Positions 40,980 through 51,713 of a stretch of DNA of 64,000 bases are shown one piece after another. The translations under genes were made by a program, and so were the position numbers. This stretch comes from Schizochytrium sp. TIO01. Its lineage: Eukaryota > Sar > Bigyra > Thraustochytrida > Thraustochytriidae. Location of the stretch: contig SMSO01000005.1 of assembly GCA_004764695.1 (NCBI GenBank), forward strand, positions 161,501-225,500, given 5' to 3'. How positions within the stretch are numbered: the stretch's first letter is position 1; every line of letters starts with the position of its first letter. Below the pieces are notes generated by a model. That model ran no database searches, was not told where the DNA came from, and was given only the letters and a program-made list of their open reading frames with translations.

Positions 40980-43666
40980 ACATAACTAAATGAAGATGCA
41001 AGCTTTAACAACGTTTTGAGATATTTTCATGTGTTAGATCATGTACCTACCCTGTCTCTGCACGATCATGTACGCAGTATTCTGTTGGTGATATCTCATA
41101 GTGAGCATGTATATGCGTGAACTTATGCTAAATCTTGCTTTTTAGTCCCTGGGTACGGTGATGTGACATTTTTCAAACTCTCACAACATAAACATGTGGT
41201 AACTGCAGAAATGAAACGCCATGCCCACAGGCTCTGAAGGCAGTGCATAGTGCTGGCATGCTTCACAAAAATGTTCTATTACGTAGTTATTTTGTGGAAT
41301 GACAAGTCTGTATTAGTCATTGGCTTTGGCGAATCTTTGGTCTGCACTAACCTTACGCAATTTGCTAGAAAAGTTGAGAACCTTTGGAATTTATCACCAC
41401 GATATATATTTGCTTGCTTGTAGATCAGTGTTCTCCACGATAACATCCTGCATTTACACATGTGCACCTCAAATGTTCCTGAGCTATCTTAAAAAATCAA
41501 TTGGTATTTGTCTTGCAGAACTAGAGAACTCTACAGGATTTATAAGCAAATAGAACCTTAGACTCATTTCTATATCCGGTAGGTAACTAGATACACAGGC
41601 CTCCAGGGCATTTTGAGGCCAACGTGACGAGAAGATCAACTTTGTGATTTCTATATTTATGGAAGAGCCCCATTCGTTCCCGGAATTGTGCAAAAGGTGA
41701 ATTATATTTTATGCGAACAAACAATTAAGCCCTTGTGCTAAACTAGTTAGTGTGTGCGCGCACCTATACAAAGTTCAGTAAAGAAGGTGATCGAAACGCT
41801 GGGATGCGAAGGGATACAATCGAGGATGTTAAAATTCAAATTACTTGTTTCTATTCTACAAGGATTTGGAAAGAAGTTGCAGTGATCATGCAGCCAAAAA
41901 AGGAAATGATACACGTATTTGATCAAGGAAGGTTGAAATTTACTATTTTTAAAGAACATAAAATGTAACATGATGGATCAAAGCAGCAATATGGAAAATA
42001 CATGCTATCGTCTATCTTTGAGACTTCGGCTTGCACATTTCATATATTTTTTCTTTTATGACAATGACAAAGGCACTCGATCTCTCTTTCAGCAAAACGT
42101 CTGCCGATACGCTTACTCTCTAATGGAGTTTGAGGTTTATACTTTAGGTACAATGCAAACCAGGATTGATTCAGGATGTCCTCTGCAATCTGAACAGTAA
42201 GACTCGGGTAAAGCAGAAATTTATCGAGAGGGGGAATTAGGTGATGGCTTATACCGTTACACAAAGAATCCTTGCAGGAATAGCATGTTGTCGAACTTTC
42301 CAAATCTTCGATTTTCTAAAGCACATTCCTGCAAACTTCTGAGCTTGCGGAGCTGATTATTGAGGAGCTGAGTGGACATTTTCGGCAGCAATTGAGACAC
42401 TTACACGACTTTTGCTGGAGGCAATTGATGGCTTTCTAAACCCAGCACATAGCACGGCGCAGAATCTATTCGGAGAACATTACACAAACTTTTAATGAAT
42501 GCACTACGATTTGTTGCGTCACTTTTTATCTCCAGAGCGCCCCCTGATGCTCATAAACTGAGTCGCAAACTAGGAATCTATACATGCAGTTTTGGCGGAC
42601 TTTGATTGAATATTGAAGGTAAGAGCACGCTCAACTTGGCTATTAGCCTGTGTCTTCGGTCTTGCTTCCACTTCTCATTTGAGAACGGATTAAAATTGCA
42701 CAAATTCTTGCTCGCAAAGTTAGACTCTGGGACGCTGCGTTTCATGCCTGTTGCTTGTTGGTTGGTCTGTGTCCCACAATAAGCTGAGTAAAAGAATCAT
42801 GAAAAGCTCTTGAGATTTTGGAGTCAATCCTGCTTGCGATGGCGTCGCAAATTGCTTGCAGCTTTTCAGGAGATGCCCAAGTTTTGTTATAATGCAGACA
42901 TGATCTATGCTAAGTTCGGCGAGCCTTTCCAAGTTGTATTTTCTCATTTGAGAGCAAATGTCAGTATCTCCATTCAGGTTGCTGTACCTATGCTACGCTC
43001 CACTGCGAGTATCAGCATCATCATTTTCATCGTCTGAGCCAGTTGGTCCTCATCTTTTTCCTATTATTCTAACCGATGAGAAGAACTGATGAGAAGACCA
43101 AGCGAACCTCACCTGGCAATCGCGCTATGTCCAAAGCATCCTTCGGCAGGGTTTCGCTATAACGCAATAAACCCGCGCCTCCATTGTCGAAGCCTTTGGT
43201 ACCTACTAACTACTTATTGCCTAGCTCTCTAGCTAGAGAGCGCATGCAGAAAAGCTGACTTGCTTGAACTTGAAGGTTCTTTTAACATGTCAAGAAAAAG
43301 AAGAAATAAATTTTTATTTTGTTTTCTCTTTTTCCTTTTTCAAATTTTTTAAATTAAAATTGAAAACCTGTTTTGCTGCCACCAGCGTGTCTTCATCGAG
43401 TCCTGTTTGAAAACACCACCCAGCCATAGATGGCGGCTTCTCCGTCATGGTTATACATAGGCACCTATAACCCTTAAGTAGGTAGTACAAATTGATGTGC
43501 TCGTAGCACCAAGCGTCAACGAGGAAGCTCTGTCTGGGAAGAGGCACGCAAATGATTTGCTCAACAGCCGTTTCTCTGCTCTTGTAGCTAGCTAGCTATA
43601 AGGTCACCAGGCAGGGTTCGGGACCGTCAAAACTGGAGACGTTCCAACCGGAAGAGGCATCCAGCA

Positions 43667-43749
43667 ATCCATTCATTCATTCATTCATTCATTCATTCAT
43701 TCATTCATTCATTCATCCATCCATCCATCCATCCATCCATTCATTCATT
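43667..43749. repeat. (ATTC)n-(ATCC)n microsatellite
   Basis: About twelve ATTC units, then about seven ATCC units, then two ATTC units; about 80 bases in all, with a single-base variant spread through a block of the array. Confidence 0.92.
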
Positions 43750-45190
43750 AGCATTGCACTCTTGTCTGATATATTCACCTCATTAATTGGTTGATTGCTT
43801 GATTCATCCTAATATTGATTCGTCCATTTTCAACGAGCTATTCGTAGAGATTCAGGAGTGCTTGGTCCTCCTGCCAAGTAGGTAGGTACCTATTGTGAAT
43901 GAATTGGAGAGCGAGGCGCCAGGATTTTGCGCGAAGCGGTTTCCAATCTCGTTCACTTGCTAAGCTAAGTAATACGCAAATTCTTTGCATCGTCAGAGTC
44001 GCTCACAAATTGTCACAGTTGCTGAGCCTGAACTTCCTCGAGATGCGTGCTACTACTGCTGATTGGTAGGTAGGCAACTGGCTTCATTCCGAGCGCCTCG
44101 AGGTCCTTCAGGTTCTTCTTTCAGTCCTCGTTACGGTTCATCAGTTCGCTTCAAGAGTTCGCTTCTTCAAGGCTGCTCCAGTGGATTCATGTGCTATGAG
44201 TTGTGATGCCACCCACGGTCAAATGTGCATGAGTCTTCGTTTCCTCATTGATTTCTGTGTGTACCTACCTCCGTGCGCATGTGTATGTATGCTCCAAGCC
44301 GTCATTGGTTCTATACTACAGACATAGAATACCGATCTCGCTCCATCGCGAGGGAGGTGCCAAATCTCTTCGCAAAGTCCTGCCGCCTCGCATCAGCTCG
44401 CACATGGTGCCACGCCTTGCAGGGAGCAGATCCTCTGGGTACTTTAAGTTGCCACGTGGTTGATCGCCGAAGCTCTCCCAGCTTCAAGTCGAGCGCATTG
44501 CATTTGCGTCTCGAGTCCCATGACCTCTTCCCGCATCATCAGAGCGCAGTTCTTCATATTTGTAGGAGGCGTACAGCGCAGTCGGAGCCCCGAGTTTCAC
44601 AGCTTTCATCTCCACCACCACCACGCCCGGCCCCGAACCGAGCGAGAGATCCATCAACTGCCTGCCTGCCGGCAAGGGAAGAAGACTCCGCTCGACTCGA
44701 ACGAACTCGAGAAGCTGCGCTCCAACCCGTGGCGCAAAGCTCAGCCGCAGCTATCGCTCCAGGGCGTCTGTGTTTTATTTGGAAAGCGGCCTTCGCAGTT
44801 GAAGCTGAAGAAGGTGCTACAAGTTATCCCGCCTGCTCCAAGAGTCCGCCTTTCAAGAACAGCGCGCTGCTTCGAAGCCTCGCCTCGCCGCCGCCGCCGC
44901 CGCCGCCACCGCCTCTCCGCAAAGCGCGGCCTGGGCCCGTCAGCCTGGTCTGGTCTGGCCTGGCACGCCTCTGCGAGGCGAGCGAGCACCCAGCGCACGG
45001 GGACCCGAGAGCGCCCAGCTCGCAGTTTGCCAACGTGGTCTCGCGAGTCTCCAATTACTCATAGCGGGGGCTTACACACATGCAATTAATTCACCATAAT
45101 ACACACACATGCATATTACATATTACATAATACATACATAATACACACCGAATACAGATTACAGAATACAGCATACATTCATACATACAC

Positions 45191-45447
45191 ACATTCATAC
45201 ATTCATACATTCATACATTCATACATTCATACATTCATACATTCATACATTCATACATTCATACATTCATACATTCATACATTCATACATTCATACATTC
45301 ATACATTCATACATTCATACATTCATACATTCATACATTCATACAGAATGCATTCATACATTCATGCATTCATACATTCATACATTCATACAGAATACAT
45401 TCATACATTCATACATTCATACATTCATACAGAATACATTCATACGT
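45191..45447. repeat. (ATTCATAC)n octamer satellite
   Basis: About nineteen perfect tandem copies of the 8-mer ATTCATAC (45191-45344), followed by higher-order blocks in which groups of the octamer are separated by CAGAATGC or CAGAATAC. Flanked on the left by related ATACATAC sequence (45121-45190). No coding role. Confidence 0.92.
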
Positions 45448-45944
45448 GATCCGCATTCACAAACGCACGACTATATGCGCAACAAGCGACCAAGTCGTCA
45501 TCATCAGCCTCGAACTCGGGCTCGTAAAGCCGACCAAAACTTCGGGGAGCGGGCAGCACACGGAGAAGCTAAACCAAGTCAGGCTTGGTGCAAGTGCGCA
45601 AAGCCCTGGAGCAAGCAAGCGGGCTCCTCCCGGCCTGGCGCCAAGAACTGGCGTATCCTAGGCGAGTTCGACCGCAATGCTTCGTCGTATTAGCGCCTTA
45701 GCGCGAGCGAACTCTTCGATTGTGGTTACCTCCAAAACGGCGATTACCTCTAAAATTACGATCGATGTTATAAAATGCAAAGCAAGCAAAACTCGACGAG
45801 TCTTCAGTAAAATGCAGAAGAATAAGCGCACAAGTACAGTCAAAGAGCTCAGGAGCCTATCGTCATGCGCTGCCGTTTCTCGCTGTGCCTCCAGCTGTGG
45901 TCCAGGATATCCTCGATGCTCCGTTGTATCCTCGACTATTTATT

Positions 45945-46035
45945 CCGTGATATCCTCTATAAGCCAGCATATCCTAGGAGTCTCGAGCCGCGCTTCCAAC
46001 TTGGGTTTGCGCCGAGACTTTGCGCGGCATTAGTA
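45945..46035. repeat. Dispersed repeat, copy 1
   Basis: Contains GTGATATCCTCTAT and then a 46-base segment ending GGTTTGCGCCGAGACTTTGC-GCGGC that matches copy 2 (about 51861-51962) at 37 of 46 positions by eye. In this copy GCCGCGC and GCGCGGC form perfect inverted ends around the core. Confidence 0.6.
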
Positions 46036-47259
46036 CGTACTACAGAAGTAGCACGAGGTGGAGTTAGCTAGCCAGTCGGTTAGACAAGCAGGCTTTGGCG
46101 AGGTGCTCGAAGACTGCCGGAGGGCCTTGGCGACCTTGGCTTCGAGTTGGCCCGTCAGCTCAGTTCTCCGAGGGTCTGTCCCTGTTTTCTGGCCAGTTTT
46201 TGCATCCATTACGTGCTTCGTTTTCCTTTTCCTGGGTTTATGAATTAGTTTTATTATGGCTGCTGCTGCTTTTTTTTTAACCCTATCATTAGGTCTAAGT
46301 TAGTTTAGTTTTACAAAACCTTTTTCCACCTTTTGACGAGAGTTTTTAAACGCGAGACCAGTCCTATACCACGGATACCACAAACTATACCACCCCCGCT
46401 CCCTCCATATTAGCGCCATGAATTTGCGACTCTTCGTCGCTGGGAAGCCCTAGTCACCCACCTACCGTAAACGTATAGGAGGGGCGCTCGGCGCAAATTG
46501 ACAACTAGCGTGGCGTGCGAATGTACAGGACACAGCGCATGGAGCACGTAGCGGCTTAGGAGTGCCAGTAGGAATCGAGATGGTAGGGATGAATGTGGGA
46601 GGAGTGCTAGTGGCTGGCTAGGCCTAACGGTAGGGCTGGAGGTGCCATAGTAGAATCATGGTACAGAGCTCGCGAGCAATGCAAAAGCTTGAGCCCGAAG
46701 CCTGAGAACTGCAAGCTGGCGAAGAAAAAACGCTGTGCAATGCGCATGTGCTGGGGCCATAAAGGCAGCGAGACAGCCGAGGAAGCTAGGAAGTACAACA
46801 TAGCATAGGAAGGGTAGCAGAACAGAAGAAGCGCCAATTCCTCTCGCAAACAGATTTGGAAACGAAGGTCGGCGCACCTAGAAGGAAGAATTGTTGATAA
46901 TAAATTTATAAAAATAAAAAGGAGCTGTTCAGGTGTGGACTAGCTGGCGCCGCCAAGCAGCAAACCCCAAACTCGGACAGAGGCGCCGAGGCAAACGAGA
47001 TTAGAAAAGCAGCCAAAGACCAACGAAGCTGAAGAGGTGGTCAACGACATATATCTCATCTGTATCTTTACAAATTGTATAATTGATTGCGGAGAAGAAG
47101 AATAACAAGTGAGCGTGAAAACAAGTTTACGAGTCCAGCAAGAACTCCTGCTGCTGCCAGACTCTGTTTGCCGTTTAAAGAAAACACGAGAACGTAGAGC
47201 AGATTTTCTTTGGTGAACTCATCTGCAGAAAAGTTAAAGGTTAATAGGAGGTGGATATC

Positions 47260-48816
47260 ATGGCGGCGCACCCGAGACCCTGGCTTCAAGTCGTTAAAGA
47301 CAATGTGCCCTCCCGTCTGGTGCTTGTGGCCCTTGCCACTCGCTTGCTACTTTATGGAAACATTCGTGTGCTTTACCCTCTTAAGAACTTCATTGCGGAG
47401 GATTGGGGCATTTCCTCGACTGAAATGAATAACATTCTCGCAGCTGGTGAACTTAGCAGTATCGGAGCTGGTGTTGTTGGCTCGCTCGGTGATCGCTACG
47501 GTAATCGTGCTGTAGCACTCGGTTCCTGGGCCATGGTTGTGATTTTCTCTTGCATTGTTCTTTGCCCACCTTCTCTAGAACTCGAGATGGTTGCACGTAT
47601 CATCTCATCTTTGTTCGCAACAGTTTTCATGGTAGCAACACAGTCCGCAGTGGTAGCGGAGACTGATCCAAGCAAGATGGGCTTCGTTACTGGTATCTCT
47701 GAGTCCGGTTGGGGCTTCTCCATTCTTGCTCTTGTGCCAATTTTGACTGTAATCTACGAGAGTGGTGGCTGGCGTGCCATGTGGGGAACACTCTGTGGTC
47801 TTATGATCCCTATCTGTTTTGAGCTCTGGTTTAAATTTCCTGAAGATGACCGCTTCTTGAAGCAAAAGGAGCTTGAAGATGCTGACCAGAAATCCCTGGA
47901 GGACGAGCAAGTTGAGGAAGGCATCGCTAAAGAGGACGATAGTGTGAGCCACACGTCTTCGAACGATGAACGGGAAATGAAATCCTCCCTCGCGACTTCC
48001 TCTCGCCGGAAACATACAATCGATGGCCAAGTATCCTCTGCAAGTAACAAATTCACGTGGGCACGCTTCAAGGAATCGTCATACTACGCTTCTTTTACAC
48101 CTGGCCCGGTGATGTTCAACCTTTCCAGTTTGATTTTGAACATTGGGCACAACCTGATGTTTCTTGCTTTCACAGACTGGGCATCCATTTATTATGATGT
48201 TGATGCCGAGAGTATGGGTGTAGCAAGTTTTGGTATTGGTGCGGCGGAGTTAGCTGGTGATATTTGCGTTATCCTTTTCTCCGGTCGTATCGGCCTTTTG
48301 AACACAATCTACATTGCTGGCACCTTGTTCGCTATTGCCATGGGTATGTTCATCCTTGCTGCGGATCACTCTTTCGGCGCAGGTGTTGCCCTTGCTGCAA
48401 TTCTTTTCATGCCTGGTGAGGCCATGATTGTGTCTCAAATTGCCTTGGCTGAGTCCTACGTCGTTGAGAAACATCGAACCACTATGCTTGCGATGAATTA
48501 TCAGTGCCACTTCCTTGGTCGTGCCATTGGTGCTTTTATTGCAGATGCTATCTGGAACAGAGGTGAAGTGTTTTCTTCGGGTCTTTTGGGTGTTTGCTCT
48601 GCTGTTATCGCAGTTCTCCTACAGTTCTTTTCTGCCTACTACATTCCTAGCACTTCAGAGGAGGAAATTGAAGATTTGGATGGAGAAGACAAAGCAGAAG
48701 CAGAAGGCAATGCTCTCGAACTTCCTGAAGATAACCTAGATCAGGTTGGTATTGCTGAGGACACCCCGGCGGATGCTACCAACAACACCAGCATCAAAAA
48801 AATGGCTGTGGTCTAA
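47260..48816 (+). CDS. MFS transporter, paralogue 1
   Basis: A 518-residue major facilitator superfamily protein: about twelve hydrophobic helices, six before and six after a charged, disordered central loop (about 205-265, Asp/Glu/Lys/Ser-rich). Motif A between helices 2 and 3 is intact (GSLGDRYGNRAVALG, about 70-84). Further conserved spans are NFIAEDWG, NNILAAGELSSIGAG, VVAETDP-KMGFVTGISESGWGFS and, in the second half, AESMGVASFGIGAAELAG. It is close to the protein at 52975-54489 across the helices and differs mainly in the loop and C-terminus. Substrate unknown; no family-specific motif recognised. ATG at 47260 (ATCATGG, good context); the preceding GTG is not a credible start. The acidic C-terminus ends VV, as in its paralogue. 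Confidence 0.88.
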   Translation: MAAHPRPWLQVVKDNVPSRLVLVALATRLLLYGNIRVLYPLKNFIAEDWGISSTEMNNILAAGELSSIGAGVVGSLGDRYGNRAVALGSWAMVVIFSCIVLCPPSLELEMVARIISSLFATVFMVATQSAVVAETDPSKMGFVTGISESGWGFSILALVPILTVIYESGGWRAMWGTLCGLMIPICFELWFKFPEDDRFLKQKELEDADQKSLEDEQVEEGIAKEDDSVSHTSSNDEREMKSSLATSSRRKHTIDGQVSSASNKFTWARFKESSYYASFTPGPVMFNLSSLILNIGHNLMFLAFTDWASIYYDVDAESMGVASFGIGAAELAGDICVILFSGRIGLLNTIYIAGTLFAIAMGMFILAADHSFGAGVALAAILFMPGEAMIVSQIALAESYVVEKHRTTMLAMNYQCHFLGRAIGAFIADAIWNRGEVFSSGLLGVCSAVIAVLLQFFSAYYIPSTSEEEIEDLDGEDKAEAEGNALELPEDNLDQVGIAEDTPADATNNTSIKKMAVV

Positions 48817-49680
48817 GAACTTCTTAAAACCCAATTGTATTCCTCCTCTACGATAGCTTTTTTTTGCGCTGATCATTCCTTCCTACGCGGCCGAAAGGGT
48901 CATTCCCCCTTTTCTTTACTAGTATGAAAACTATTGGCTCCGCAATCAACCGCGATGTACCTTTATTTTCCTATTCCCATTCTCATAGAACAGAGTTGCC
49001 TTCAGCTCTCGTGTGCTAGTCTATTCATGTCAGCCAACAGATACATAGGTCTCTCAAAGGCTTTCATAACTAGGTAGTTCCTTTTGTTTACTGTTTGTAC
49101 TTGTAGTAGTAGTAGTGAAAAGATACACTATAATAACCATGTTCGATTCATTTTATGCCTTTCTCTCTCTTTCATGAACTTGTAATGCAGATTTTGAGCG
49201 CCTCAAAGGCAGTGACCAAACAACTTTGACCTTTTAAATCCTTGTTTCACATTATATCTATGAATGATTTCCGTAATGACCTGAGATGTGAAGTACCTTC
49301 TACACGATTTAGCTCAGACAAAAATCTCAATTGATCGACTTATCTTTGCACGCCTTTGCATAAGATGTTCCAAGCCCATCACCTCTACATTTTTGGGTCG
49401 CATCTATAACATCTTTGATGAACAACTTCCTTTGATCTAAAGTTGAAAATGTGAGGATATATCTCCTCTAACTTACCCCCAGATGAACAATCATACGACT
49501 CAAACACTAGGAAAACTACAGCCTGCATGGCCTAATCGTATTTCTTGCTGTTGCACGAGTCCATTGCACTGCCCATTTTTTACTCTATCTAGCAATATTC
49601 TCGATAGTCATAGCAATTCAATCACTCTTAGTTTTAAAACTACAAAATTTGCAAAACCTGCATTTCATAGTAGGGCTAAG
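48817..49680. other. Intergenic between MFS paralogue 1 and the IS607-like element
   Basis: 3' UTR-like AT-rich sequence with short T runs and a GTA/AGT repeat (about 49103-49118). No gene seen. Its right edge meets the candidate right end of the mobile element; I cannot fix the exact junction. Confidence 0.55.
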
Positions 49681-49745
49681 ACCCGATCGCGGACTAGTTA
49701 GACTAACCCGCGACTCAATGAAATGATTTTTTTTAAATCATGTCC
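49681..49745 (-). ncRNA. Candidate right-end guide RNA (omega-RNA-like) hairpins
   Basis: Immediately 3' of the nuclease gene are two stems. One is ATGATTT/AAATCAT (49723-49729 with 49735-49741), overlapping the stop codon. The other is TCGCGG/CCGCGA (49687-49692 with 49708-49713), whose loop holds the short palindrome GTTAG/CTAAC. TnpB and Fanzor guide RNAs are normally transcribed across the nuclease 3' end and transposon right end, which is where these lie. No transcript evidence; the RNA boundaries are a guess. Confidence 0.4.
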
Positions 49746-51211
49746 TTGGATAGGTAGCGTAAAAGGATGCCTCTTGCGGCATGGACATCACGGTCTGCTA
49801 CATGGTTGCACTTGAGATTAGGGCATTGGAAAACCTTGGATGCCCCGAGTTTATGGTGGAGGGTACCGCACTCATTGCATGTTTTTGAAGTGTAGCTCTC
49901 TTGGCAAAGAACAAGCTTGCACCACGGGAACATCTCAGCCTTATGAATGAGAGCCTGGCGGAACCCAAAATGGGACCAACGACACATCATTCGAACAGAC
50001 TTCTTGGATATCCGTCGCTCCATCCTCCTGCTCATCTTAGAGGTTTCGAATTTAGGCAAGAGAATAACACGATAGTTTTCACAAAGCCAAAGCGCGAGCT
50101 TGCGGTGAATCTCAGTGATCTTGTTCTTGATCTTGAGTTGGGCGCGATAGAAGGCGCGCTTCAAGGGGGTGTTGAAATCGTATGCAGTTTTCTTTTTGTT
50201 TTCTTGAGCTTTATCAATCCTGCTTTGGATCTTATCAACGCGGCGACAGAGATAGAATATGGTTCTAAAATCTTTCCCTGTGCCCCATTCAATGGCGCGG
50301 CCATCAGCGTCATACATCGTCTGAAACGAGCGAACACCCGGATCTAGAGCAATGGCACTGTGGTGCGCCTTGGGTGCCTGGTCCATTGGACGCTTTTTTT
50401 CTTCTCGTAAGAAGCAGAAGTAGACATGCCCAAGGCGATTCATTTGCACACGCATGGCGTTCTTAATCTGACTGGGGAACTTTTCTTTGCGCGTACGAAA
50501 CTCTTTTAGAAAGTTGGTGGTCTTTGATTTCTCCGTATTCCAGATACGTGCGTTCACTTCGAAAATCTGTGATTCATCACGCTTGGTCCGAAACTTATAA
50601 AAAGATTGCTCATGAACTTTCTTTTGTACAGCGAGTTCTTCGTTTTTGGCTCGTCCAGAGTTAAGAGCCTTGAAGAAATCCAGAATCCCGGAATCACGGA
50701 TAGCCTGTGGGACCTCGAGAACCCATTCAGGAGCATCATGCTTTTCTTTAGATCGAACGGCTTTCTTTTCTCCATAGAGGGCACCATACGTTTGGGGATT
50801 CCCATCTTCATCTACTAAAACCTGCTTCGTCTTACGATCCTTTTTGATGCACGCTTCTTGATGCAATTTGATGGCTTCTTTCTCGCCCTTCGCCATGTCT
50901 CGGTGAAACGCAACGCCAATATTGTAGGCTCTTCTAGTGACACCAAACCATTTAAGCAACTGTGTACGTTGATCTTTAGTAGGATATACCCTAACCTTTC
51001 TGGTACGGACAAGGTTATATTCTTTCTTGATGGTCTTGCGCGCCTTCGTGCGAGCTCGCTTCTTCCTCGCTGCGTCGTCGCCGTCTATTTTGCGCTGCTC
51101 GTTTTCCGTGATGCGATGCCACAAAGACGGTGATGATTCCGAGGAGGTCTTTGGTGAAGGTGTCTGCGTCTCCGGCATGTGCATCTTGGCCGTGTACCAC
51201 GAGTTTGACAT
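49733..51211 (-). CDS. tnpB: Fanzor/TnpB-family RNA-guided nuclease
   Basis: A 492-residue protein if started at the ATG at 51209-51211. The N-terminal RTRKVRVYPTKDQRTQLLKW and GVTRRAYNIGV are the usual opening of TnpB/Fanzor2 proteins. RuvC-I is AIALDPGVRSFQTMY (D about 290), RuvC-II LLPKFETSKMSRR (E about 389), the zinc ribbon is C445xxC448...C463xxxxC468, and RuvC-III is ADRDVHAARGI (D473/D475). All three acidic sites and four cysteines are intact, so it may be active; the usual Asn after DRDx is His. Such proteins use an RNA from the element's right end to cut DNA and help the element persist. The frame is open far upstream, but that part is tnpA read in another frame and starts at GTG, so the ATG four bases past the tnpA TAA is preferred. 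The first ~65 codons overlap tnpA's C-terminal coding region. Confidence 0.88.
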   Translation of the reverse strand: MSNSWYTAKMHMPETQTPSPKTSSESSPSLWHRITENEQRKIDGDDAARKKRARTKARKTIKKEYNLVRTRKVRVYPTKDQRTQLLKWFGVTRRAYNIGVAFHRDMAKGEKEAIKLHQEACIKKDRKTKQVLVDEDGNPQTYGALYGEKKAVRSKEKHDAPEWVLEVPQAIRDSGILDFFKALNSGRAKNEELAVQKKVHEQSFYKFRTKRDESQIFEVNARIWNTEKSKTTNFLKEFRTRKEKFPSQIKNAMRVQMNRLGHVYFCFLREEKKRPMDQAPKAHHSAIALDPGVRSFQTMYDADGRAIEWGTGKDFRTIFYLCRRVDKIQSRIDKAQENKKKTAYDFNTPLKRAFYRAQLKIKNKITEIHRKLALWLCENYRVILLPKFETSKMSRRMERRISKKSVRMMCRWSHFGFRQALIHKAEMFPWCKLVLCQESYTSKTCNECGTLHHKLGASKVFQCPNLKCNHVADRDVHAARGILLRYLSKDMI

Positions 51212-51713
51212 TTTATCTTTCGAAAAGGTGTTCCAAGAGGTCGACTGCGATTCGCGCAAGTCGGTCGCGGTGCATGACCACAACTTGGCCGATTCCGCCG
51301 CGGTCACAGGCGTCCAGTAGGGAGCACAGGCCTTGGCGTTTGAAATTGACCCCGCTACCGATGTCTTTGTAGACGGCGGAAGCATCTGGGTAGGCGCGCT
51401 GGAGATCGCCAACCTGGCGTTCGAGGTCCTCCTTTTGCTTGGCCGAGGACACTCTGGCGTAGATAACGGTACATCCAGAGCTGCGTTGCTCGCGGCCGGT
51501 GGAACCGCAATCAAAGATGCGCTCAACATCGTCGCTGGCGTAGATGCGCTTGCCTCCGGGGAAGCGCGCGCAGCGCACGCGTCCGCCATCGGCCCAGCCC
51601 CGAAGGGCGCTTGCTGAGACCCCAAACTTCCGGTGAAAGAACTTTGCTGGTTTGTATTCGAGGTTTGCTCCACTTGCAGTGTTTGGAGCTTGGCGGTTCC
51701 TTGGCCTCCCCAT
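51015..51713 (-). pseudogene. tnpA: IS607-type serine recombinase TnpA with one in-frame stop
   Basis: Starts at ATG 51711-51713. Residues 21-68 are a MerR-like helix-turn-helix (FHRKFGVSASALRGWADGG, GGKRIYASDDVERIF). Residues 82-166 are the resolvase core: IYARVSSAKQKEDLERQ with nucleophile S89, DIGSGVNFKR, and HRDRLARIAVDLLEHLFER. A TAA follows at 51213-51215, but the same frame then continues as VKLVV...KDLLGIITVFVASHHGKR, the expected C-terminal recombinase helix of IS607 TnpA, to a stop at 51015. Thus a single nonsense codon interrupts an otherwise complete ~232-codon gene with no frameshift. It may be a recent inactivation, or the stop may be read through. This part is visibly more GC-rich than the nuclease gene. 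Confidence 0.85.

Larger units (their letters stand above)
40980..47259. other. Gene-poor region, 6.3 kb, with satellites and a GC-rich island
   Basis: 40.98-43.6 kb is AT-rich with only short frames; a 72-codon frame ending near 41968 looks protein-like but has no ATG start and no family. 43.6-43.8 kb is an (ATTC)n array. 44.3-45.1 kb is GC-rich with overlapping frames of 209 and 263 codons from non-ATG starts; Pro and Arg runs there come from a CCG-repeat, so I do not call them. 45.2-45.45 kb is an octamer satellite. 45.9-46.05 kb carries a repeat found again at 51.9 kb. 46.4-47.2 kb shows nothing but the promoter region of the next gene. Confidence 0.5.

Noticed and set aside
44273-45089. 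Overlapping 263- and 209-codon plus-strand frames
   Set aside because: Non-ATG starts; Pro and Arg runs arise from a CCG repeat; two frames open at once is typical of GC-rich noncoding DNA.
45364-45693. An open frame over the octamer satellite
   Set aside because: Its HTFIQ-like protein repeats are just the translation of the 8-bp array.
51213-51673. A long in-frame N-terminal extension of the nuclease (Ala/Ser/Pro-rich)
   Set aside because: It begins at GTG and is the tnpA coding sequence read in another frame; the ATG at 51211 is a better start.
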